Positions 1 through 8,992 of a stretch of DNA of 26,925 nt are shown here, one piece after another. The first letter of the stretch is position 1. The number at the start of each line of letters is the position of its first letter. A program made the position numbers and the translations under genes. The notes beneath the pieces are model-generated. The model had not been told where the DNA came from. It did no database searches and saw only the letters and a list, made by a program, of their open reading frames with translations. The stretch is from JAWOJF01 sp046481785 (GTDB taxonomy: Bacteria; Bacteroidota; Ignavibacteria; Ignavibacteriales; Ignavibacteriaceae): the NCBI GenBank assembly GCA_046481785.1, contig JAWOJF010000266.1, forward strand, positions 1 to 26,925, written 5' to 3'.

Positions 1-1
1 C

Positions 2-412
2 GAACAAATTATTCTGATTTTTGTTTTACATATTATCATTTCATTTGTTATGGCTCCGCAGGCACCTCTTCTTTGGGCAATGTATGCCGATACAGCAGAT
101 TATTCCGAATGGAAAAATAACCGGAGAGCAACCGGCCTGGTATTTTCTGCTGCTACATTTTCACAAAAGATGGGTATGGCTGTCGGCGGTGGACTGGCAG
201 GATGGCTTTTAGCTTATTTTGGCTTTGTTGCAAATGCTCAACAAACTGCAGGTACCCTTGATGGGATTAAGATGATGATGAGTTTTATTCCTGCTCTTGG
301 AAGCCTGATTGCCCTTATTGCCGCTTTCTTTTATGAACTGGATGAAAACAAGATGAAAAATATTGAAATGGAACTAAATGCAAGAAAAGCTGAAGCAATT
401 ATTCAAAGTTAA
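2..412 (+). CDS. GPH-family sugar:cation symporter (MFS), C-terminal part, 5' truncated by window edge
   Basis: The reading frame is already open at base 2 and continues in frame through the ATG at 50, so the true start lies before the window and that ATG is internal. About 136 C-terminal residues are visible. The segment WAMYADTADYSEW followed by NNRRATGLVFSA matches the conserved loop of glycoside-pentoside-hexuronide:cation symporters (MelB/XynP group). At least three hydrophobic membrane segments follow or precede it: the start of the frame, the stretch with MAVGGGLAGWLLAYFGF, and FIPALGSLIALIAAFF. The tail is charged and probably cytoplasmic. The family moves mono- or oligosaccharides across the inner membrane with Na+ or H+. 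It sits 15 bp upstream of the GH16 genes, so I infer it imports the products of the glucanases. The substrate cannot be read from the fragment. Confidence 0.85.
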   Translation, partial: EQIILIFVLHIIISFVMAPQAPLLWAMYADTADYSEWKNNRRATGLVFSAATFSQKMGMAVGGGLAGWLLAYFGFVANAQQTAGTLDGIKMMMSFIPALGSLIALIAAFFYELDENKMKNIEMELNARKAEAIIQS

Positions 413-427
413 AAGGAGCAACGAGCT

Positions 428-1270
428 ATGCTTAATCCTGTGAAAAAAATATGTATTAAAATGTTAAATGCTAAAATCAACTGGTTTTTCATTTTTATAA
501 TCTTATTTGCAGTCCAGATAAATAAAACTGCTGCACAGGAATACCAGCTTGTTTGGTCGGATGAATTTGACGGAACTGCACTTGATACATCCAAATGGGA
601 GTACCAGACAGGCAATGCTTATAACGGATGGGGAAACAATGAAAAACAATATTACCGCGCAGAAAATGCTGTTGTAAAAGATAGTCACCTCTTTATAATT
701 GCTCTAAAGGAAGAGTTCGAAGGATTCGATTATACTTCAGCCCGTATACGTACAATAAATAAGGGAGACTGGAAGTATGGTAAAATTGAAATGCGTGCTA
801 AAATGCCGGTTGGTCAGGGCATATGGCCTGCATTCTGGATGATGCCGACAAAAAGTATTTACGGCGGGTGGCCCGTAAGCGGCGAAATTGATATAATGGA
901 ATATCTTGGTCATCAGCCGAACATGGTTCACGGTACTTTACATTATGGTGCAAGGCCGCCGGAAAATAAATATTCCGGGAAACCATATACTCTTGAGAAT
1001 GGAAGCTTTCATGAAGACTTTCACATTTTTTCAGTGATATGGGAAGAGGGTAAATTCGAATGGTTTGTTGACGGAGTACTTTATCAAACCCAAACTGAAT
1101 GGTATACCACCGGCGGCGTTTATCCTGCCCCCTTTGATCAGGAATTCCATATAATTCTTAATCTTGCTGTCGGCGGTAACTGGCCCGGATACCCGGATGA
1201 ATCAACTGTATTTCCGCAGGAATATATAATCGATTATGTTAGAGTTTATCAGACTGCTGAGGGAGATTAA
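428..1270 (+). CDS. GH16 family endo-beta-glucanase (laminarinase-like), without sorting domain
   Basis: A 280-residue protein with an N-terminal hydrophobic export signal (about residues 17-35, ending in TAAQ), so it should be exported through the inner membrane. The rest is one GH16 jelly-roll domain. The signature SGEIDIMEYLG gives E153 (nucleophile), D155 and E158 (acid/base). The ExDxxE spacing is the beta-bulge type found in laminarinases, agarases and related enzymes, not the shorter lichenase form. Aromatic residues in GIWPAFWMMP and GGNWPGYPDE are typical of the substrate cleft. The start at 428 is supported by AAAGGAG eight bases upstream. It ends at YVRVYQTAEGD, the natural end of the domain, with no T9SS tail, so I infer it stays periplasmic or is released by another route. 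Beta-1,3-glucan is the most likely substrate, judged by family and neighbours; beta-1,3-1,4-glucan is possible. Confidence 0.9.
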   Translation: MLNPVKKICIKMLNAKINWFFIFIILFAVQINKTAAQEYQLVWSDEFDGTALDTSKWEYQTGNAYNGWGNNEKQYYRAENAVVKDSHLFIIALKEEFEGFDYTSARIRTINKGDWKYGKIEMRAKMPVGQGIWPAFWMMPTKSIYGGWPVSGEIDIMEYLGHQPNMVHGTLHYGARPPENKYSGKPYTLENGSFHEDFHIFSVIWEEGKFEWFVDGVLYQTQTEWYTTGGVYPAPFDQEFHIILNLAVGGNWPGYPDESTVFPQEYIIDYVRVYQTAEGD

Positions 1271-1333
1271 TAGATATAGAGATATAACAACAGTGTTTAA
1301 GGAAATACTTTTTAATTAAACTGTGAGAGCTTA

Positions 1334-2455
1334 ATGTTTAAATATTCACAAAAGATACGGCTTAATAATTTTCCAAAAATATTTCTTCTTCAGATTATTC
1401 TTGTTTGCTTATCTATACACAGCGTTATGGCACAGGAATATAAACTGGTATGGTATGATGAATTCGACGGGACTGCTGTTGATCTTTCAAAATGGGAATT
1501 TCAAATTGGTAACGGACAGGGGGGATGGGGAAATAATGAAAGACAATACTACCGTGCTGAGAATGCATCTGTTGAGGATGGATTATTAACCATTACGGCA
1601 AAACAGGAATCATTCAACGGCTTCAGTTACACCTCAACCAGAATGCGTACTTTAAATAAAGGGGACTGGAAATACGGTAAGCTTGAGATAAGGGCAAAGA
1701 TGCCTTTTGGTAAAGGTATATGGCCCGCAATCTGGATGATGCCTACTGATAACGTTTACGGTGGATGGGCTGCAAGCGGCGAGATTGATATAATGGAATA
1801 TCTAGGGCATGAAACAAATAAAGTTCATGGTACATTACATTACGGCGGGTCATGGCCTAATAACCGAAACAGCGGAAAATCTTACAGCATTACGGGTAAT
1901 GGTTTTAATGATGACTTCCACACCTTTACGATTGTCTGGGAAGAGGGGCGGTTTGATTGGTATGTTGATAGTGTATTATATCAAACTCAAACGAACTGGT
2001 ATACTACAGGGTATGAATTCCCTGCACCATTTGATCAGCGCTTCCATATGATTCTTAATATGGCAGTTGGCGGTAACTGGCCTGGTTCTCCTGACTCAAC
2101 AACACAATTTCCCCAGCAATTTGTAATTGATTATGTAAGAGTTTATCAGCAATCTGCAACCGCAGTTAGTCTGGAAGAAAACCAGGTACCCGCTGAGTTT
2201 TTACTGGAACAGAATTATCCCAATCCTTTCAACTCACAAACGGTAATAAATTATTCACTTTCTGAACCTGGTTATATTAAGCTTTCCCTGTATGATATAA
2301 TGGGACGGCTGGTAAAAGTACTGGTTAATCAGAGGCAGGAATCCGGTGTTTATAAACTTTCACTTGATGCCGCCGATCTTAGTACAGGTTCTTACATATA
2401 TAGTTTGAATGCAGGGAGTACAAATATCAGCAGGAAACTGCTGCTGATAAAATAG
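1334..2455 (+). CDS. GH16 family endo-beta-glucanase (laminarinase-like) with T9SS type A sorting domain
   Basis: A 373-residue paralogue of the preceding gene, visibly about 70% identical across the catalytic domain. The signal peptide covers about residues 1-33 (ending SVMAQ). The active-site motif is again SGEIDIMEYLG, with E150, D152 and E155. Unlike its neighbour it carries about 85 extra C-terminal residues: a linker, then EQNYPNPFN at 292-300, an Ig-like sorting domain with LYDIMGRLVKVL, and the end SRKLLLIK. This is the type A cargo signal for the type IX system, so the enzyme should be secreted through the outer membrane and either anchored or released. The start at 1334 is preceded by GAGAG. 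It lies 63 bp after the first GH16 gene and 18 bp before the next gene, in one operon. It is the likely surface-acting endo-glucanase of the locus. Confidence 0.92.
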   Translation: MFKYSQKIRLNNFPKIFLLQIILVCLSIHSVMAQEYKLVWYDEFDGTAVDLSKWEFQIGNGQGGWGNNERQYYRAENASVEDGLLTITAKQESFNGFSYTSTRMRTLNKGDWKYGKLEIRAKMPFGKGIWPAIWMMPTDNVYGGWAASGEIDIMEYLGHETNKVHGTLHYGGSWPNNRNSGKSYSITGNGFNDDFHTFTIVWEEGRFDWYVDSVLYQTQTNWYTTGYEFPAPFDQRFHMILNMAVGGNWPGSPDSTTQFPQQFVIDYVRVYQQSATAVSLEENQVPAEFLLEQNYPNPFNSQTVINYSLSEPGYIKLSLYDIMGRLVKVLVNQRQESGVYKLSLDAADLSTGSYIYSLNAGSTNISRKLLLIK

Positions 2456-2473
2456 ATATCAGGATTAATATTA

Positions 2474-5400
2474 ATGCATAGGAATATGATATATAATGAA
2501 AAGAATCCGGTTTATGCCGGAGAGAACATTATTAGCAGAGAGGTAAAATCTGTACAGGGTGAACTCCTGATGATAGGTGATGAGCAGTATTATAAAATAT
2601 CTAATTTTAATTTAATGCCGCCGTTTTTAATGAACATTGTCAGTAATACCGATTTGTGGATGTTCATTTCAAGCAGCGGGGCATTAACTGCCGGCAGAAG
2701 GAACCCCGATAATGCACTCTTCCCATATTATACCGATGACCGGATACATGATTCGCATGACATTACCGGCAACAAGACTATAATCTTTGCAGACAGGAAT
2801 AGTAACCCGTCATTATGGGAGCCATTCTCATCAAGCTGCTACGAGATATATAACATTGAAAGAAATATTTATAAAAACATAACCGGTAATAAATTAATAT
2901 TTGAAGAAATAAATTTTGATTTATCATTAAGCTATCAATACACATGGATGAATTGCGACAAGTTTGGGTTTATAAAAAAATCAAAACTTGTAAATAATAA
3001 TCCGGATCCCGTTCAGATAAATATACTTGATGGTATACAGAATATATTACCGTACGGAGCTGACAGAAAATTTCAGCTTGAGTACAGCACTCTGTTAGAT
3101 GGCTATAAAAAGAATGAACTGCTTGAAGAAACAGGGCTGGCATTATTTGCATTAAGTTCTATTCCCACAGATAAAGCAGAACCCAGTGAAGCACTTCGTG
3201 TATCATCAGTATGGTCTGCCGGTTTGGAAAATGCCATAATATTACTTTCATCAAAGCAGTTATGTTCATTTAAAAAAGGAAAACCTGTACAGCCGGAAAA
3301 AATTATATGCGGAGTACGCGGATCGTTCCTGCTTCAATCAGAATTTAAATTAGAAAAAGCTGCTGCTAAAGAATGGTACATTGCCGCTGATGTAAATAAA
3401 GATCAATCGGATATAGCATTATTATCATTACTGCTTCAGTCAAAATCAATATTAAAAGAACAGATTGAAAATGAAATTCATAACGATACTGCAGAACTTA
3501 ATCTAAAAATTGCAAAGGGAGACGGATATCAGCTCACAAATGATCCGCTTATCACTTCCCGTCATTTTGCAAACGTGTTGTTTAATATTATGCGCGGCGG
3601 CTTATTTGATAATAATTATGTAGCAGACAGAAAAGACTTTAGTACATTTGTTAAAAATGCAAATATTAATTTATGGAATAAGTATTCATCCCTCCTTGAA
3701 GATTTACCGGAACAGATATGTTTTACTGAGTTGATCAACAGGGGAGAAAAATTAAATGATCCTGATTTATTAAGGCTTTGTTACGAATATTTGCCTCTTA
3801 CATTTAGCCGCCGTCATGGAGACCCCAGCCGTCCATGGAATATCTTTTCTATTGATGTTAAAGATGAACATGGCAGCAAGGTTTTAAATTACCAGGGGAA
3901 CTGGCGTGATATATTCCAGAACTGGGAAGCACTGGCTCATTCATTTCCCGGTTATATAGAAAATATGATTGTAAAGTTTGTAAATGCTTCCACCGCCGAT
4001 GGATATAATCCTTATAAAATTACAAAAGATGGTTTCGAGTGGGAAGTATTAGATCCTTCAGATACATGGTCATACATCGGGTACTGGGGAGATCATCAGA
4101 CTATATATCTCCATAAGCTGCTTGAGTTATCTGTTCAGTATCATCCCGGCTTCTTAGTATCCTTCTTATCTAAAGAAATATTTACCTATGCAAATGTTCC
4201 GTACAGAATTAAACCATACGAAGATATAACCAATGATCCGCATAATACAATTAATTTTGATTATGAATTGGATTTGGAAATAAAAAAGAGAGTAGATGAA
4301 TCAGGTACAGACGGCAAGTACATTTATAGTGGTAATAAAGAAGTTTACAGAGTTAACCTTTCAGAAAAATTGCTGCTTTCTGTTTTAACAAGGCTTTCCA
4401 ATTTTATTCCGGAAGCAGGGATCTGGATGAACACACAGCGCCCGGAATGGAATGATGCAAATAATGCCCTTGTTGGATCAGGTGCATCAATGGTAACTCT
4501 TTATTATTTACGAAAGTTTATTTCATTCAATATAAATCTCTTTAGAGAAATAAAAGATGAAACAATAATTGTTTCTGATGAGGTGCTGGAATTTTTCTCA
4601 GGCATTAACCAGGCATTATCTGATTTCATATTTCTTCTTAGTGACAGGATTTCTGATACTGACAGAAAAAAGCTGACGGACAAACTTGGGAAAACAGGAA
4701 GCATATACCGGACAAAAATTTATAAAGATGGATTTTCCGGCGGAAAAAATAAATTACCTGCAAATGAACTTGTACAGTTCTTTGAACTTGCCCTTAACTA
4801 TATCGATCATTCTATTCTGGCTAATAAACGTAATGATGATCTTTTCCATTCATATAACTTAATAAAGTATGACGGGAATAAGATTAGTATCAGGTATTTA
4901 TATGAAATGCTGGAAGGCCAGGCTGCTGTTCTAAGTTCCGGTTATCTTTCTGCTGAAGAGGCTAATACAATACTGAATGCTTTAAGAAGAAGCAGGCTGT
5001 ACAGGCAGGATCAATCCAGTTACATGTTGTATCCGGATAGAGAACTTCCCCGGTTTACTGAAAAAAATATTATTCCCTTAGACTTATTGGAACAATCACA
5101 GCTCTTGCAATCACTTATCCGGGAGAATGATAAAAGTATTGTAGTAAGAGATATAAATGGAGATATTCATTTTAACAGTACATTTAGAAATGCTTCATAT
5201 CTTAAACAAGCCTTAAATGAGCTGCAGAATTCGCATACAATATCTGATAATGAAATAGAAATAATTCTCGGGATATACGAAGGAGTTTTTGATCATCAAT
5301 CTTTTACAGGCAGGTCCGGCACATTTTATAAATATGAAGGACTGGGAAGTATTTACTGGCACATGGTATCAAAGCTGCTTGTTAGTATTCAGGATATTTT

Positions 5401-5941
5401 TTACCACGAACATACAGAAACAAGCACATCTTCATTATCCAAACTAAAAGATTGCTACTATAAAATTCGTGAAGGGATAGGTGTTCATAAATCTCCCGAA
5501 TTGTACGGCGCCTTTCCTACAGATCCGTATTCTCATACACCGGCGGGCATGGGAGCACAGCAGCCGGGAATGACCGGACAAGTTAAAGAAGATGTTATTT
5601 CAAGGTTTGGTGAGTTAGGAGTATTGATAAAAGAAGGGGAGATTCATTTTAACCCCGCTTTATTAAATGAAGAAGAGTTTTTAAATAAATCCCGGGTTTA
5701 TCAGTATTATGATGTAAACGGCAGGTATCAAACTCTTATGTTAAATCCGGGCATGCTTGCTTTTACAATCTGTCAGGTTCCTGTTATTTATATACAGTCA
5801 AAGAATGAAAAAATTATTTTATCAAGGAAGGAGGATATTGAAGAAGAAATAAACGGTCTTGTCATTGGAAGAGCAGCAAGCAAATTGATCTTTCAAAGAG
5901 AAGGAATTATAAACAGAATAAAAGTTTTAATCGATAAATAG
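2474..5941 (+). CDS. large cytoplasmic glycoside phosphorylase-like protein (GH94/GH149-type), putative beta-1,3-glucan phosphorylase
   Basis: 1155 residues with no signal peptide or membrane segment, so cytoplasmic. The N-terminal part, with FMNIVSNTDLWMFISSSG and then RRNPDNALFPYYTDD, has the look of the beta-sandwich that opens GH94-like phosphorylases. A central helical region contains DPSDTWSYIGYWGDHQ (D527, D530, D540), which is where I would look for the catalytic acid of an (alpha/alpha)6 barrel. Near the C-terminus, YGAFPTDPYSHTP and GAQQPGMTGQVKE (1027-1039) resemble the phosphate-side motifs of the clan. GH149 beta-1,3-oligoglucan phosphorylases are about 1100-1200 residues, and the GH16/GH55 setting fits. 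The reaction would be glucan plus phosphate to glucose-1-phosphate. Family membership comes from remembered motifs, not a search; GH161, another GH94 relative or a hydrolase are alternatives. ATG at 2474 has AGGA upstream; Met5 is a possible second start. Confidence 0.6.
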   Translation: MHRNMIYNEKNPVYAGENIISREVKSVQGELLMIGDEQYYKISNFNLMPPFLMNIVSNTDLWMFISSSGALTAGRRNPDNALFPYYTDDRIHDSHDITGNKTIIFADRNSNPSLWEPFSSSCYEIYNIERNIYKNITGNKLIFEEINFDLSLSYQYTWMNCDKFGFIKKSKLVNNNPDPVQINILDGIQNILPYGADRKFQLEYSTLLDGYKKNELLEETGLALFALSSIPTDKAEPSEALRVSSVWSAGLENAIILLSSKQLCSFKKGKPVQPEKIICGVRGSFLLQSEFKLEKAAAKEWYIAADVNKDQSDIALLSLLLQSKSILKEQIENEIHNDTAELNLKIAKGDGYQLTNDPLITSRHFANVLFNIMRGGLFDNNYVADRKDFSTFVKNANINLWNKYSSLLEDLPEQICFTELINRGEKLNDPDLLRLCYEYLPLTFSRRHGDPSRPWNIFSIDVKDEHGSKVLNYQGNWRDIFQNWEALAHSFPGYIENMIVKFVNASTADGYNPYKITKDGFEWEVLDPSDTWSYIGYWGDHQTIYLHKLLELSVQYHPGFLVSFLSKEIFTYANVPYRIKPYEDITNDPHNTINFDYELDLEIKKRVDESGTDGKYIYSGNKEVYRVNLSEKLLLSVLTRLSNFIPEAGIWMNTQRPEWNDANNALVGSGASMVTLYYLRKFISFNINLFREIKDETIIVSDEVLEFFSGINQALSDFIFLLSDRISDTDRKKLTDKLGKTGSIYRTKIYKDGFSGGKNKLPANELVQFFELALNYIDHSILANKRNDDLFHSYNLIKYDGNKISIRYLYEMLEGQAAVLSSGYLSAEEANTILNALRRSRLYRQDQSSYMLYPDRELPRFTEKNIIPLDLLEQSQLLQSLIRENDKSIVVRDINGDIHFNSTFRNASYLKQALNELQNSHTISDNEIEIILGIYEGVFDHQSFTGRSGTFYKYEGLGSIYWHMVSKLLVSIQDIFYHEHTETSTSSLSKLKDCYYKIREGIGVHKSPELYGAFPTDPYSHTPAGMGAQQPGMTGQVKEDVISRFGELGVLIKEGEIHFNPALLNEEEFLNKSRVYQYYDVNGRYQTLMLNPGMLAFTICQVPVIYIQSKNEKIILSRKEDIEEEINGLVIGRAASKLIFQREGIINRIKVLIDK

Positions 5942-5965
5942 TATTTAAAAGTAAGAGGAAATAAA

Positions 5966-8872
5966 ATGCACAACATTTTTACAAAAATTTTGCTGGTAAT
6001 CCTGGCGGTATTGTTTATACCATTATATGCTAATGCCGGATCAAAAATTACCGGTAAAATTACAGATAAAAGCACAGGAACTCCTCTTCCGGGTGCCAAC
6101 GTAATTTTAGAAAATACCGGTTTAGGATCATCTACCGACCTTGAAGGTGAATACTTCATCTCAAATGTTCCGCCGGGGACTTATAATCTAAAGGTAATGT
6201 ACCTGGGATACAAAGCTGAAGCCTTTGAAATTGTAATACCTGACAATGTTACTTTAGAGCATAATGCAACTCTTGAATACATGGTTTTAGAAACCGAAGA
6301 GCTTGTTATAACCGCCCAGGCCGAGGGACAAATGCAAGCAATTAACCAGCAGATTACTTCCAATTCAATTACAAATGTTGTTTCCTCGGCAAAGATCCAG
6401 GAACTTCCCGAAGCCAATGCGGCAGAAGCAGTTGGGCGTTTACCCGGTGTTTCACTGCAGAGAGAAGGCGGCGAAGGCAATAAGGTAGTTATCCGCGGCT
6501 TATCCCCCAAGTACAATAAAGTTAAAATTGAGGGTATCAGCATGACTGCTAACGGGGATGAAGACAGAAGTGTTGATCTTAGTATGATTTCCCCTAACAT
6601 ACTTGCCGGCATTGAAGTTAGTAAGACTGCTATGGCAGATCAGGAAGCGGATAATTTAGGCGGCAGTGTTAATTTCCTTCTTCAAACTGCATCTGATAAA
6701 CCTTCTCTTAATGTTATAGCTCAGGGCGGTTATAATGGTTTGCGCGAAGAGTTTGGCAATTCCTATTTTGTTCTGGGCGGCGGGATGAGATTTTTTGATG
6801 ACCAATTGGGAGTATTCGTCCAGGGAAACTATGAAAACAGGGACAGGAGCAGCAACTCTGTTTTTTCTAATTACCAGATACCCCAGCTGCAGAACCAGGG
6901 AATTTACCAGTCAATTCCAAATAGTATAGGTTTCCAGGATATTGAAAGAGATAATGAAAGAATAGGCGGCGTTGTTGTATTGGATTATGATCTTACTGCA
7001 ACCAAAATTAAATTTTCAAATACTTTTAACAAAATCAATACTGAAACATTTCAAAGACAGGAATATTTTAATGCTACAGGAAGAGAACATACATATTTAG
7101 GGCGTGATACCATAAGAAATATGTTCTCAATGATGAACACACTAAATGTAGAACACATAGTTGGAGATGTAAAACTTTCAGGCGGTGTTAGTTATGTGAA
7201 ATCAGATAATGAAGTTCCTGAGTCTATTTCCATGAATGCAATTGAAAGGGCTGCCTTTGCTACCGGCTGGACACCAACCGACTCACCATTGCCTCCGGAC
7301 GAAATACCAGGTAAAGCCCTGAATAATGTAAAAGGAACAGTAATTAATACTTTTGATCAATACTCATCAAAACTTCTTGAGGAAGAATACTCTGCAAATC
7401 TAAATGCTGAGTGGTCTTTTAATGCTTCTGTTGCCGAAATAAAACTTAAAATGGGCGGCAAGTATAAACATAAGTACAGGAAGTATGATCTGGATGCTAA
7501 TACAATACCTTTGGGATGGCAGGATCTTATGTCAGTACGAGCCTATCTGGCAAACAAACTTAATGTAAGAAGTTTTAATCCGGGATATGATCCTACAGAT
7601 GATCTTCCTTATGAACCTTTTATTGAAGCAGGTTATGATCCCGGTGACTTTATGGCAGGAAACTTTTCAATAAGCCGCGTACCCGGCAGAGACATTATTG
7701 TTGATACATACCATGATCTTGAGAATATTGGGGAGATAGAAGGAAGAAACACTATTTACCGCAATCATGTTGTATCAGAGTTAAACGATTATAATGGAAC
7801 TGAAAACTATTATGCGGCCTATATAATGCCTGTTATTACTTTTGGTGAAAATAAATTAGTAGTAATACCCGGCTTCAGGTATGAATACAATAAAACACAA
7901 TACTCAGCTCTGCGCGTTAATGATGTACCCAGAGATACAGACCCTGTTAATAATGCCTATAAAGCAACTTCAGAAAAAAATAATGATTTCTTTTTACCAA
8001 TGCTTCATGCAAAATACCAGGTATTTGAATGGTTTGATATCCGCGCCAGCTATACACATACAATTTCAAGACCGGATTACATCCGCTTAATCCCTACATG
8101 GACGACCTCCGGCAGCAGCCTTACCTGGAACAATGTTAATCTTGTTCCATCAAAGTCGGAAAATATCGATCTCTTCTTCTCATTCTATACAAACAAAATC
8201 GGCTTAATAACTTTAGGCGGGTTTATAAAAAATATTGAAGATTTTATTTTCCCCCACACATTATATCTGTTTGAAGCTTCACAGCTTCAGCCTGAGTGGC
8301 CTTCTACTGTTAGAATTGGAGGTACTGTAAACGGTTATATAAATAGTTCTAACTTAGCAAAACTAAAAGGTGTAGAAGTTGAATGGCAGTCTAATTTCTG
8401 GTTTTTACCCGGAGCTCTTAAAGGATTGGTTGTTGCAGCCAATTATACCTACACTCATTCTAATCTTGCATATCCAAAACAATTGGCAGTAAAGGTAGGT
8501 GTACCGCCAAGAACAGTAGGGCAAATAGATGTTCCATATGAAGACCGTCTTTTAGATCAGCCTACTCACATTGTTAACCTTACTGTAGGATTTGACTATG
8601 AAGGATTTTCTATCCGCGGTTCTATGCAGTATAAATCAGATGTTTTTATGGAAACAAATGCTGACCCTTTCCTGAGACAGAGTACAGAACCTATAAGGAT
8701 TTGGGATTTAAAACTCAGGCAAAAACTTCCTGTCAGCGGCCTGCAGGTATTCTTTAATATAAATAATATTTCAAAATCAATTGATCAGACTACAAACCAG
8801 GGAGCCGGATGGTTTTCCAACAAAGGCTACTACGGTATGTCTGCTGATATGGGATTATCATATAATTTATAA
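5966..8872 (+). CDS. TonB-dependent outer-membrane receptor with N-terminal carboxypeptidase-regulatory-like domain
   Basis: 968 residues. Signal peptide about 1-24 (ending LYANAG). Residues about 27-105 form a CarboxypepD_reg-like beta-sandwich (KITGKITDKSTGTPLPGANV, then STDLEGEYFISNVPPGTY). A TonB-box-like LVITA lies at about 113-117. The plug follows, with LPGVSLQREGGEGNKVVIRG and the DQEADNLGGSVNF segment, then a long 22-strand-type barrel with alternating aromatic strands and the terminal strand GMSADMGLSYNL. Such receptors import ligands across the outer membrane using TonB energy. Position between glucan enzymes and a T9SS cargo implies beta-glucan oligosaccharides as ligand. No SusD partner is encoded nearby, and the plug is closer to the general CarboxypepD_reg receptors than to classic SusC, though I cannot separate these firmly by eye. 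AGAGGA precedes the ATG; the gene is 24 bp after the phosphorylase gene. Confidence 0.9.
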   Translation: MHNIFTKILLVILAVLFIPLYANAGSKITGKITDKSTGTPLPGANVILENTGLGSSTDLEGEYFISNVPPGTYNLKVMYLGYKAEAFEIVIPDNVTLEHNATLEYMVLETEELVITAQAEGQMQAINQQITSNSITNVVSSAKIQELPEANAAEAVGRLPGVSLQREGGEGNKVVIRGLSPKYNKVKIEGISMTANGDEDRSVDLSMISPNILAGIEVSKTAMADQEADNLGGSVNFLLQTASDKPSLNVIAQGGYNGLREEFGNSYFVLGGGMRFFDDQLGVFVQGNYENRDRSSNSVFSNYQIPQLQNQGIYQSIPNSIGFQDIERDNERIGGVVVLDYDLTATKIKFSNTFNKINTETFQRQEYFNATGREHTYLGRDTIRNMFSMMNTLNVEHIVGDVKLSGGVSYVKSDNEVPESISMNAIERAAFATGWTPTDSPLPPDEIPGKALNNVKGTVINTFDQYSSKLLEEEYSANLNAEWSFNASVAEIKLKMGGKYKHKYRKYDLDANTIPLGWQDLMSVRAYLANKLNVRSFNPGYDPTDDLPYEPFIEAGYDPGDFMAGNFSISRVPGRDIIVDTYHDLENIGEIEGRNTIYRNHVVSELNDYNGTENYYAAYIMPVITFGENKLVVIPGFRYEYNKTQYSALRVNDVPRDTDPVNNAYKATSEKNNDFFLPMLHAKYQVFEWFDIRASYTHTISRPDYIRLIPTWTTSGSSLTWNNVNLVPSKSENIDLFFSFYTNKIGLITLGGFIKNIEDFIFPHTLYLFEASQLQPEWPSTVRIGGTVNGYINSSNLAKLKGVEVEWQSNFWFLPGALKGLVVAANYTYTHSNLAYPKQLAVKVGVPPRTVGQIDVPYEDRLLDQPTHIVNLTVGFDYEGFSIRGSMQYKSDVFMETNADPFLRQSTEPIRIWDLKLRQKLPVSGLQVFFNINNISKSIDQTTNQGAGWFSNKGYYGMSADMGLSYNL

Positions 8873-8992
8873 AAAAAATAATAATTATTTAGAAATCTGA
8901 ATCTATGAAAGGAGAAACAAATTTAACTAAAAATTGAGGTTCAAAAGTTTACAGCACTATTAACAAACTTGTTATAACAATAGGAGAAAGTT

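Noticed and set aside
6181..6612. 143-codon minus-strand frame inside the first receptor gene
   Set aside because: It is antisense to the plug domain, which has clear family motifs on the plus strand, and its product shows no recognisable features.
8905..8937. Ten-codon frame between the receptor and the beta-helix gene
   Set aside because: No Shine-Dalgarno before its ATG, its own AAGGAG lies inside the frame, and the peptide is polar and unremarkable. Probably chance in the 120-bp gap.
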